A stretch of 5,591 bases of DNA from an uncultured Oscillospiraceae bacterium (GCA_910587785.1 CAJUOA010000152.1:1-5591); one strand, 5' to 3'. Counted from the stretch's first letter, positions 1-4,874 are shown. Numbers and translations are program-made. The notes: generated from the sequence alone by a model not told the origin.

Positions 1-51
1 TGCGAAAGGCTGAACGGGCCGTTGAAAATCGGATTTATACGCCCAGAAGGA
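1..51 (+). repeat. Direct repeat X, copy 1 (gene tail)
   Basis: Bases 1-51 align without gaps to 598-648, with about five differences (about 90% identity). The repeat is the 3' end of an unidentified gene. The two copies bracket the palindromes and the truncated rep fragment. They are more diverged than the two rep copies, so the events that made them are probably of different age. Confidence 0.75.
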
Positions 52-62
52 AGAAGACATAA
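1..62 (+). CDS. 3' end of an unidentified gene (partial, enters from left edge)
   Basis: The frame beginning at base 3 reads RKAERAVENRIYTPRRKKT and stops at TAA 60-62. The same stretch recurs at 598-653 as RKAERAAENRIYTPRRR-stop. Most differences between the two copies are synonymous or conservative in this frame (A/A, V/A, R/R, I/I, K/R) but radical in the frame that stays open into rep copy 1. I therefore take this as the true frame: the basic C-terminus of some protein. I do not recognise the family. The alternative frame from base 1 is open all the way to 885, but I consider that accidental. Confidence 0.4.
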   Translation, partial: RKAERAVENRIYTPRRKKT

Positions 63-64
63 GT

Positions 65-83
65 TGTGTCCAACTTGGACACA
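65..83. repeat. Palindrome, copy a
   Basis: The core GTGTCCAA-C-TTGGACAC (66-82) is a perfect inverted repeat around base 74. One further pair (T65/A83) extends it. It lies 2 bp after the stop of the gene tail at 60-62 and 49 bp (centre to centre) before copy b. It is preceded by AAGAAGACATA (51-61), which also precedes palindrome copy c at 1343-1353. Confidence 0.9.
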
Positions 84-111
84 TTCCATGAGAAGAAAAG
101 GGGAAATGCAC

Positions 112-580
112 GATGTGTCCAACTTGGACACAATCCCCGAAAGGAGTGAGCGCCCCATGAACGGGGACCTGATCTGGACCTGTGTGCGTCAGCGGGCCGG
201 GCCGCTGGTGAAGGAATGCCGGGCTATCCGCCCCCGGCTGTCCTCCAATGACACGCCCTACGAGCGGACGGAGAAGAACAAGATTCTCCGTCCGCCCCGG
301 GACTCCTCCGTGTGCCGGACGCGGGTGGACCGGCTGGAGCTGCGCCTCGCGCTGTTCGGCTTCGAGGGCAGTACCTACACCCTGACCTTCGACCTGGAGC
401 ATGAGCCGGGGAGGTTCCAGGACGTGCGCCGGGCGTGGCGGAGCTTCCTGTACCGGCTGAAGAAGTGGAAGAAGGGAGCTCCCTTCGACTACGTCTACCT
501 CATCGAGGGCCACCACGGGGGTCACCGCTACCACATCCATCTAGTTCTGCGGGACAGCGATTTCTCTCCGGCGGAAGTGC
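112..580 (+). repeat. Long direct repeat R, copy 1 (rep leader and N-terminal half)
   Basis: Matches 1365-1833 at a constant offset of 1253 bp with no gaps. I count about ten differences in 469 bp, four of them in the 45 bp ahead of the start codon. The repeat covers palindrome b, the ribosome binding site and about 141 codons of rep. Similarity falls away after base 580. Confidence 0.93.
114..132. repeat. Palindrome, copy b
   Basis: The same 17-bp core as copy a (115-131, centre 123), extended by T114/A132. It lies just upstream of the AAAGGAG ribosome binding site and ATG (157) of the truncated rep copy. The longer flanking arms seen at 1362-1390 are not conserved here; only the core is. 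Confidence 0.9.
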
Positions 581-597
581 GCCACCTCTGGGTGAAG
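157..597 (+). pseudogene. Truncated HUH replication endonuclease (rep copy 1)
   Basis: ATG 157 follows AAAGGAG with the same spacing as in the intact copy at 1410. The first 141 or so codons are almost identical to it, including the TYTLTF strand near residue 75 and the catalytic HIH motif near residues 126-128. Two residues just before HIH differ (GHHGGH here, GRHGDH in copy 2). After base 580 the sequence switches and the C-terminal YxxKE motif region of copy 2 is missing, so the protein is probably inactive as a nickase. The frame stays open through 885, so translation from ATG 157 would give a 242-residue product ending in the Tad2-like protein encoded from 658. That may be accidental, or a real fusion. 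An inhibitory or DNA-binding role for the fragment is possible but unproven. Confidence 0.8.
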
Positions 598-653
598 TGC
601 GAAAGGCTGAACGGGCAGCTGAAAATCGAATCTATACGCCCAGGAGGAGGTGA
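598..653 (+). pseudogene. Direct repeat X, copy 2: remnant of a gene 3' end
   Basis: Second copy of the gene tail at 1-62. In its own frame (from 600) it reads RKAERAAENRIYTPRRR and ends at TGA 651-653, four bases before the Tad2-like ATG. That TGA lies within the Shine-Dalgarno stretch AGGAGGTGA. The upstream body of this gene is absent, replaced by the rep fragment. The 8-mer GAAGTGCG occurs at 574-581 and 594-601, on both sides of the join, and may have served as microhomology for recombination. Confidence 0.55.
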
Positions 654-657
654 GGGA

Positions 658-885
658 ATGTACATCCATGAGGCTATAGCAGCTAGAACAAAACAGAAGC
701 CGTACATAACCAGGCAGGCCTGGAGCTATCTAACAGACAAACCTTGCGGTGCCGCAGTAAAAATTCAAGTGACGGATTCACCAGATTGCTGCATTGTGGA
801 AAGTGTAAGCGCAAAAGTCCTCCGCGTTGGGTGGCAGCCCAAGGCGGAGGACTTGGCGGCGGATGACTGGAGGCTAACCGTTTAG
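658..885 (+). CDS. Tad2-like (DUF2829) small phage protein, candidate Thoeris anti-defence
   Basis: A 75-residue protein. ATG 658 is set by a near-perfect AGGAGGTGA with 7-nt spacing, the strongest ribosome binding site in this part. The sequence fits the DUF2829/Tad2 pattern: an N-terminal EAI helix, an R-x-x-W segment (residues about 18-21), and the family-like C-terminal end GWQPKAEDLAADDW. The best-studied members (phage Tad2) bind and sequester the signalling nucleotide made by Thoeris ThsB, blocking host abortive defence. Whether this homologue binds that ligand or a related cyclic nucleotide is inference. The gene is in frame with the truncated rep upstream and overlaps the convergent DUF2513 gene tail-to-tail by 12 bp. 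A strong hairpin (815-854) lies inside its 3' end. Its lower GC than the rep sequence suggests a separate origin. Family assignment is from memory of the motif, not a search. Confidence 0.72.
   Translation: MYIHEAIAARTKQKPYITRQAWSYLTDKPCGAAVKIQVTDSPDCCIVESVSAKVLRVGWQPKAEDLAADDWRLTV
813..854 (-). terminator. Intrinsic terminator of the DUF2513 gene
   Basis: AAGTCCTCCGC (815-825) pairs with GCGGAGGACTT (844-854). After one G/G mismatch, TTGGG pairs with CCCAA, leaving a 6-nt loop: 16 base pairs in all. Read on the minus strand the hairpin ends in TTTT, 20 nt after the DUF2513 stop codon. On the plus strand no T-tract follows, so it should act only on the minus strand. It is embedded in the coding sequence of the Tad2-like gene. 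The T-tract is short. Confidence 0.7.
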
Positions 886-1287
886 TACAAATTCTTGAAC
901 AAGAGCACCGGCAAGACCTCCAGAGATGTCGCCTAGGATTGGGAGACTATGGATACCGAGTTTTGCCGCAATGCGGATAGTTTTTTCCCAAATAGGCTCA
1001 GGCTTGATTTGTTCGAGGAATGTGTGCCCATTGTAGGTGATGAAGTTTACGCAACATATGCTGAGGTGGTCATCGGCCCACAGCTCTGTCATATCGATAT
1101 ATTCACCTTCATGGAGCTTTGAGAGCGTGTAATAAATTACTTCTTCCGGATACCGAGTAAGTTTTTCAGAGATTTGCCCAAGCCATACAGCGTCTATCTC
1201 AATATCACCATCCATATTTTTCTTGACATATGGTTGAGCCTCAAGGAAAAGCAGCACATCTCGAACACAATTAGGATCCAGCTTCAC
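874..1287 (-). CDS. DUF2513 family phage protein
   Basis: A 137-residue protein on the minus strand. It starts at GTG (1285-1287), preceded by a perfect AGGAGGTGAT at 7-nt spacing. The N-terminus MKLDPNCVRDVLLFLE, a central region resembling a small winged-helix fold (residues about 30-90), and the GHTFLEQI...IWEKT segment (about 86-101) match the DUF2513 family as I know it. The family is common in temperate phages and integrative elements of Firmicutes and has no established biochemical role. The gene has its own promoter (1313-1341) and terminator (813-854), so it is an independent unit running against the flanking phage genes. Such isolated antisense genes in prophages are often expressed in the lysogen; that is inference here. 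Base composition is clearly more AT-rich than the rep and terminase genes. Confidence 0.82.
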   Translation of the reverse strand: MKLDPNCVRDVLLFLEAQPYVKKNMDGDIEIDAVWLGQISEKLTRYPEEVIYYTLSKLHEGEYIDMTELWADDHLSICCVNFITYNGHTFLEQIKPEPIWEKTIRIAAKLGIHSLPILGDISGGLAGALVQEFVLNG

Positions 1288-1301
1288 AAAATCACCTCCT
1301 C

Positions 1302-1332
1302 TCTCCGCCTAAATTTTACCACAGGGCGGAGA
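1302..1332. promoter_or_regulatory. Inverted repeat over the DUF2513 promoter, possible operator
   Basis: TCTCCGCC (1302-1309) and GGCGGAGA (1325-1332) are perfect 8-bp inverted arms, 23 bp centre to centre (about two helical turns). One arm lies in the -35/-10 spacer and the other at the expected transcription start of the minus-strand promoter. This layout suits a repressor dimer site. A 5'-leader hairpin is unlikely, since one arm would not be transcribed. Confidence 0.45.
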
Positions 1333-1341
1333 AGGAGGCAA
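1313..1341 (-). promoter_or_regulatory. Sigma-70/A-type promoter for DUF2513
   Basis: On the minus strand, TTGCCT (1336-1341) and TAAAAT (1313-1318) are separated by exactly 17 bp. They match the consensus at 4/6 and 5/6 positions. The expected start near 1306 leaves a leader of about 20 nt containing the AGGAGGTGAT site before the GTG codon. Confidence 0.6.
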
Positions 1342-1361
1342 TAAGAAGACATATAAGCGAA

Positions 1362-1390
1362 GAGGATGTGTCCAACTTGGACACATCCTC
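1362..1390. repeat. 29-nt perfect palindrome before intact rep (copy c)
   Basis: The arms GAGGATGTGTCCAA and TTGGACACATCCTC are 14 nt each around a single central C at 1376. The inner 17 bp is the core shared with copies a, b and d. It ends three bases before the AAGGAG ribosome binding site of rep copy 2. As single-stranded DNA or RNA it would form about a 12-bp stem with an AACTT loop. In HUH systems such a hairpin next to the rep gene can be the nicking origin; it could also be an operator. Function is inferred. Confidence 0.92.
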
Positions 1391-1833
1391 CGAAAGGAGT
1401 GAGCGTCCCATGAACGGGGACCTGATCTGGACCTGTGTGCGGCAGCGGGCCGGGCCGCTGGTGAAGGAATGCCGGGCTATCCGCCCCCGGCTGTCCTCCA
1501 ATGACACGCCCTACGAGCGGACGGAGAAGAACAAGATTCTCCGTCCGCCCCGGGACTCCTCCGTGTGCCGGACGCGGGTGGACCGGCTGGAGCTGCGCCT
1601 CGCGCTGTTCGGCTTCGAGGGCAGTACCTACACCCTGACCTTCGACCTGGAGCATGAGCCGGGGAGGTTCCAGGACGTGCGCCGGGCGTGGCGGAGCTTC
1701 CTGTACCGGCTGAAGAAGTGGAAGAAGGGAGCGCCCTTCGACTACGTCTACCTCATCGAGGGCCGCCACGGGGATCACCGCTACCACATCCATCTAGTCC
1801 TGCGGGACAGCGATTTCTCTCCGGCGGAGGTGC
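1365..1833 (+). repeat. Long direct repeat R, copy 2
   Basis: Partner of 112-580, with about ten differences. Here the repeat runs on into an intact rep C-terminus, so this copy is probably the source or the less rearranged one. The ~785-bp segment between the two R copies holds the Tad2-like and DUF2513 genes. Confidence 0.93.
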
Positions 1834-2144
1834 GTTGGCTGTGGAAGCTGGGCGGCGTAGACGACGAGCCGCTTCTGCTCCATCCACGGGACAGCTTCCG
1901 CAGGACGGCCAAGTACTTCAACAAAGAGGCTACCGACGGCATCACCATCCCGATCAGCGCCCGGACCTGGGTGTGCTCCCGGTCGCTGATCGGGAAGCTT
2001 CCGCCGCCGGAGAAGTGGATGGACAGCAGCGGTGAGATCCCCATACCAAAGGATGCGCGGTGCCACGGGACCTACAGCACGGAGAATGAGTTCGGCAAAT
2101 ATCGGTATGCGTGGCATATTGGGAGCGTTGGAAAACATTTTTAA
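1410..2144 (+). CDS. HUH-type rolling-circle replication endonuclease (intact copy)
   Basis: A 244-residue protein starting at ATG 1410, ten bases after AAGGAG; an in-frame GTG at 1368 lies inside the palindrome and has no ribosome binding site. Motifs appear in the order expected for HUH Rep proteins: TYTLTFDL strand (73-80), the metal-binding HIH (H126, H128) within YHIHLVL, and a tyrosine motif YFNKE (Y169, K172, E173). This resembles the Rep domains of filamentous-phage G2P/ORF2-type proteins. Such enzymes nick one strand at a hairpin-associated origin and form a 5'-phosphotyrosine link. A 29-nt palindrome sits directly upstream. The C-terminal ~70 residues are not recognised. A role as a Y1 transposase-like (REP-mobilising) enzyme is an alternative; single tyrosine and lack of obvious element ends do not decide between them. 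A nearly identical N-terminal half lies at 157-580. Confidence 0.85.
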   Translation: MNGDLIWTCVRQRAGPLVKECRAIRPRLSSNDTPYERTEKNKILRPPRDSSVCRTRVDRLELRLALFGFEGSTYTLTFDLEHEPGRFQDVRRAWRSFLYRLKKWKKGAPFDYVYLIEGRHGDHRYHIHLVLRDSDFSPAEVRWLWKLGGVDDEPLLLHPRDSFRRTAKYFNKEATDGITIPISARTWVCSRSLIGKLPPPEKWMDSSGEIPIPKDARCHGTYSTENEFGKYRYAWHIGSVGKHF

Positions 2145-2200
2145 TCTGTATTACTAACTTGAAATATAGTTGAATAACTGACAAAAAAGGAGGAAGCATC

Positions 2201-2401
2201 TTGCAAGCAACAGAAAAACGTGATACACTGGTCGTAAAGAATGGATGGCTCACTTGCCCGGTCTGTAGACGGAACCGACGCTTGATGCGGATCGCCTTCG
2301 ACACAGAGGCCCGCAACCTGCACGTGTACTGCACGGACTGCAAGACAGAGCTGATCCTGGATATTGCGAGAGGCCAGAGCGTTGAGCGCCGGAGCCCATG
2401 A
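2201..2401 (+). CDS. Small Cys-rich KTR-type zinc-ribbon protein
   Basis: A 66-residue protein. TTG 2201 is chosen because AAGGAGG (2187-2193) lies at 7-nt spacing; there is no competing ATG. Two CxxC pairs, C19/C22 and C44/C47, about 21 residues apart, should hold one zinc as a ribbon. The layout W-x-x-CPVC ... R ... DT ... N-hydrophobic ... YCxxCKTE is that of the cysteine-rich KTR family, found on conjugative elements and prophages of Firmicutes. No function is established. It lies 56 bp after rep, so it may be cotranscribed, and its own 3' end is built into a terminator. Confidence 0.78.
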   Translation: MQATEKRDTLVVKNGWLTCPVCRRNRRLMRIAFDTEARNLHVYCTDCKTELILDIARGQSVERRSP

Positions 2402-2441
2402 CACCCTTGGGGGATGTGCATGGACTCCGGCGTTTTTGTTT
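2387..2441 (+). terminator. Strong intrinsic terminator overlapping the KTR stop codon
   Basis: CGCCGGAG (2387-2394) pairs with CTCCGGCG (2425-2432). After a C/A mismatch, CCATG pairs with CATGG, and further GC pairs lie near the loop. TTTTTGTTTT follows at once (2433-2442). The left arm is within the last codons and the stop of the KTR gene. It should separate the rep/KTR transcript from the packaging genes. Confidence 0.85.
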
Positions 2442-2460
2442 TGCCCGGAGGTGACAGCCC

Positions 2461-2826
2461 ATGGCACAAAAACCGCTTCGCCCCTGCCGCCACCCCGGGT
2501 GCGGGACTCTGACCCGTGAGGGCTGGTGCCCTCAGCACAAGCCCAGTGAAGCGCCCAGGTCTCCAGAGGCCGCGGCATGGCGGCGGTGGTACTCGCTGAA
2601 AATCTGGACGGAGGACCTGCGGCCCGGGCAGCTCCTGCGGGAGCCCTTCTGCCGGGCGTGTGCGGCGCGGGGCATCCGGACCCCGGCCACCGACGTGGAC
2701 CACATCCGGGACCACAAGGGGGACTGGGAGCTGTTCACCGACCGGTCGAACCTGCAAAGCCTCTGCCACTCCTGCCACAGCCGGAAAACCATGACGGAAC
2801 AGGGCAAAAAACGGCGGAATTTTTGA
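2461..2826 (+). CDS. Phage HNH endonuclease (packaging-associated)
   Basis: A 121-residue protein; ATG 2461 follows GGAGGTGA. The N-terminal C9...C14...C23-x2-H26 looks like a small zinc site. The HNH core follows: C64-x2-C67, D80-H81 (first catalytic His, in DVDHI), N97 in NLQSLC, and C102-x2-C105-H106 with the SRKT tail. The CxxC pairs clamp a structural zinc. HNH proteins encoded beside terminase genes are known partners in cos-type DNA packaging (HK97 gp74 type), stimulating terminase cleavage. Position immediately before a small terminase supports that role here. A free-standing homing nuclease is less likely given the conserved neighbourhood. The C-terminal KKRRNF tail is basic. Confidence 0.88.
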   Translation: MAQKPLRPCRHPGCGTLTREGWCPQHKPSEAPRSPEAAAWRRWYSLKIWTEDLRPGQLLREPFCRACAARGIRTPATDVDHIRDHKGDWELFTDRSNLQSLCHSCHSRKTMTEQGKKRRNF

Positions 2827-3016
2827 GCGGATTTTTCCGGGAAGCTACGCCCGCGCTCCGGCACGTGCCCGGGTGCGCGGACCGGCGTGGGCGCGGGGTT
2901 CCTTGGCCCTCCCCCCACCCCAAAAAAGTTTTTGAGGGGTCCAGGGCAGACCGCGAGCCCTCTCGTCTGTGAGAAATAGTCCCCCATGGGGTACCAGGGG
3001 AGGGGAGGTGGCGGCG
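2827..3016. other. GC-rich non-coding gap between HNH and small terminase; possible cos region
   Basis: A 190-bp stretch with no convincing gene in either strand. It is rich in inverted GC blocks, for example CCCGCGC (2850-2856) with GCGCGGG (2891-2897). It also has a C4A6-G-T5-GA-G4 stem (2918-2939) with one bulged A and no T-tract after it. I see no good promoter. The place just upstream of the small terminase, next to an HNH gene, is where cos sites lie in HK97-like phages; that is positional inference only. Confidence 0.35.
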
Positions 3017-3601
3017 GTGCCGTCGGCAGTAAAGAACAGCGCGAACATGACCAAACACCTGACCCAGGCGGAGCTGGAGGCCCGGCGTCAGGCAGAGGAG
3101 GAGGTCCTGCCCCAGCGGAGGCGGACGAAGCTGAAGAAGCCGGGGTTCATCGCCGGGGACCGGCAGGCCAACGCCTACTGGAACCAGATCCTCAAACGCA
3201 TGGAGGGCCTGGCGTTGCTGGACGACCTGGACAGCGAGATGCTGGCGGGCTACTGCTCCATGCTGGCCCGCAGGGACCAGACGATCACGCTTATCAGTCA
3301 GCTCATGGACCGGCTGGGCGTGGCGGGGGCGGTGGACGCCGGGAAGGCCCGGAAGAAAAAGCTCTCCGCCATGACGGACGGGGAGTGGGAGGACTCCGCC
3401 GCGCCGGATATGACTCCGGATGAGCTCATCGAGGCGGTGTCCAAGTTGGACACATTGACCGGCAAGCTCCAGGCCCTGGAGCGGAACCTGCTCCAGTACG
3501 CGGAGAAGCTGGGCCTGACGCCCACGGGGCGGGTACGATTGGCTCAGAAGCGGGCCCAGGCCGCCGCGCCGGAGCCGGACGGCGATCTGTTTGGAGACTA
3601 A
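3017..3601 (+). CDS. Phage terminase small subunit 1, P27-like
   Basis: A 194-residue protein. GTG 3017 is preferred because GGGGAGG (3002-3008) lies 8 nt ahead; ATG 3047 lacks a site. The core KKPGFIAGDRQANAYWNQILKRMEG...LLDDLDSEMLAGYC (about 40-80) and the end ERNLLQYAEKLGLTPTGRVRLAQKRA (about 155-180) fit P27-type small terminases, which recognise phage DNA ends and recruit the large subunit. Between them, residues about 104-146 are a charged linker whose last six residues, VSKLDT, are encoded by palindrome copy d. The C-terminus is acidic and ends in LFGD, as does small subunit 2. The stop at 3599-3601 is followed 13 bp later by the methyltransferase ATG, indicating one operon. Confidence 0.75.
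   Translation: MPSAVKNSANMTKHLTQAELEARRQAEEEVLPQRRRTKLKKPGFIAGDRQANAYWNQILKRMEGLALLDDLDSEMLAGYCSMLARRDQTITLISQLMDRLGVAGAVDAGKARKKKLSAMTDGEWEDSAAPDMTPDELIEAVSKLDTLTGKLQALERNLLQYAEKLGLTPTGRVRLAQKRAQAAAPEPDGDLFGD
3437..3453. repeat. Palindrome, copy d, inside the small terminase gene
   Basis: GTGTCCAA-G-TTGGACAC, the same perfect arms as copies a-c with the central C changed to G. It is in frame as VSKLDT (residues 141-146). It is about 1.3 kb from the nearest rep gene, so the element is not confined to rep leaders. Confidence 0.9.
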
Positions 3602-3614
3602 AGGGGGTGATTGG

Positions 3615-4874
3615 ATGGAAATGACCACACGGATGGAACTGCGCCCGGTGTCGGAGCTCATCCCATACGCCCGCAATGCCCGGGAGCACAGCGAGGTCCA
3701 GATCCGTCAGCTCAGGTCCAGTCTGCGGGAGTTCGGTTTTGTTGCGCCGCTGCTGATCGATGCCCAAGGGAATATCCTGGCGGGCCACGGACGCCTGGCC
3801 GCAGCGGCGGCAGAGGGCCTGGAGCGGGTGCCGTGCGTACTGGTGGAGCATCTGACGGCCACACAGCGCCGGGCCTACATCCTGGCGGACAACCGGCTGG
3901 CAGAGCAGGCCAGCTGGGATGCAGAACTGGTGAGCCTGGAGCTCCAGGAGCTGCGGGACGCCGGGTTTGAGCTGGACCTGACGGGCTTCGACGCTTCCGA
4001 CATCCTCCTGGAGGACCCGCCGGAGGCCGGGGAGGACGGCTATATGCCGGAGCTGCCGGAGGAGCCCCGCAGCAAGCAGGGGGAGGTGTACCAGATGGGC
4101 CGTCACCGCCTGATGTGCGGCGATGCCACCAGAGCGGAGGATGTGGCCAGACTGATGGGCGGTGTTCGGGCCCAGCTGCTGCTGACGGACCCGCCCTATA
4201 ACGTGGACTACACCGGATACACCAGCCGCCGCATGAAGATGAAAAACGACGCGCTGGGCGGGGACGCCTATGAGGCATTCCTCCGGAAGGCGCTGAAAAA
4301 TGGCGCGGCAGCTCTGGAGCCGGGGGCCTCCTTCTACCTGTGGCACGGGGACGGGGCTGTGGGCCTGCCAGTGCGCAGCGCCTGCCGGGATGCGGGATTG
4401 CCGGTCCGCCAGTGCCTCATTTGGGTCAAGCAGAGCGCCACCCTGGGGCGGCAGGACTACCAGTGGCGGCACGAGCCCTGTCTCCACGGGCAGGCCGGGC
4501 CGGAGGCGCTGGACTGCGGCGATACCTGGGACAGCCACGAGGCGTGCCTCTACGGCTGGAAGGACGGCAAATCTCACCTGTGGTGCTCTGACCGGAAGCA
4601 AAGCACGGTCCTGGAGTTCGACCGGCCTCTGCGCAATGAGGAGCACCCCACCATGAAGCCGGTGAAGCTCTTTGCCTACCTGATTGCCAATTCCACTCTG
4701 CCCGGCGCGGCGGTGCTGGACCTGTTCGCGGGCAGCGGTACCACAGCCATCGCCTGTGAGCAGCTGGGCCGCACGGCCTACCTGATGGAGTTGGACCCCC
4801 GCTTTGCAGATGTCATCATTGACCGCTGGGAAAAGGCGTCCGGGGAGAAGGCGGTGCTGCTCCATGCCCCGTAA
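3615..4874 (+). CDS. ParB-domain / DNA adenine methyltransferase fusion
   Basis: A 419-residue protein. ATG 3615 lies 7 nt after GGGGG of a GGGGGTGAT site; the upstream TTG 3591 has no site. Residues about 8-95 are a ParB/sulfiredoxin-like N-domain with PLLIDAQGNILAGHGR. The methyltransferase follows in beta-class order: catalytic TDPPYN (191-196, DPPY typical of N6-adenine enzymes), the specificity region (about 200-345), HPTMKP (344-349), and AdoMet-binding LDLFAGSGT (369-377). It probably marks phage DNA against host restriction or aids packaging; the target sequence cannot be read from this. Fusions of this type are common in Firmicute prophages, often next to terminase genes. An odd 22-residue imperfect duplication interrupts HEPCLYGWK (see 4470-4556). 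The end overlaps the next gene by 11 bp. Confidence 0.9.
   Translation: MEMTTRMELRPVSELIPYARNAREHSEVQIRQLRSSLREFGFVAPLLIDAQGNILAGHGRLAAAAAEGLERVPCVLVEHLTATQRRAYILADNRLAEQASWDAELVSLELQELRDAGFELDLTGFDASDILLEDPPEAGEDGYMPELPEEPRSKQGEVYQMGRHRLMCGDATRAEDVARLMGGVRAQLLLTDPPYNVDYTGYTSRRMKMKNDALGGDAYEAFLRKALKNGAAALEPGASFYLWHGDGAVGLPVRSACRDAGLPVRQCLIWVKQSATLGRQDYQWRHEPCLHGQAGPEALDCGDTWDSHEACLYGWKDGKSHLWCSDRKQSTVLEFDRPLRNEEHPTMKPVKLFAYLIANSTLPGAAVLDLFAGSGTTAIACEQLGRTAYLMELDPRFADVIIDRWEKASGEKAVLLHAP
4470..4556 (+). repeat. Imperfect 21-bp direct repeats marking a 66-bp insertion in the methyltransferase
   Basis: HEPCLHG (from 4470) and HEACLYG (from 4536) are encoded by 21-bp stretches matching at about 16 positions, exactly 66 bp apart, so the frame is kept. 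From memory, related enzymes have one uninterrupted HEPCLYGWK motif, which would make 22 residues here extra. Confidence 0.55.

Noticed and set aside
22..885. One 287-residue gene from a TTG at 22
   Set aside because: It joins three pieces: a gene tail read in the wrong frame, a truncated rep, and a Tad2-like gene. Ribosome binding sites support starts at 157 and 658 instead.
1352..1357. TATAAG as a -10 box for rep copy 2
   Set aside because: No acceptable -35 hexamer lies 16-18 bp upstream (GAGAAG is there), so I cannot support a promoter.
2142..2170. Promoter before the KTR gene with TATAGT at 2165-2170
   Set aside because: The -35 region is poor (TTAATC at best) and cotranscription with rep, 56 bp upstream, explains expression as well.
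1284..2778. Long minus-strand open frames opposite rep, KTR and HNH
   Set aside because: Proline/arginine-rich shadow frames with no recognisable domains or ribosome binding sites, lying opposite well-supported genes.
2918..2939. C4A6-T5-G4 stem as a terminator after HNH
   Set aside because: No T-tract follows on either strand; kept only as a stem-loop within the non-coding gap.
3426..4865. 479-codon minus-strand open frame opposite the methyltransferase
   Set aside because: It mirrors the GC-rich codon pattern of the methyltransferase; no family resemblance, and the plus strand has clear catalytic motifs.
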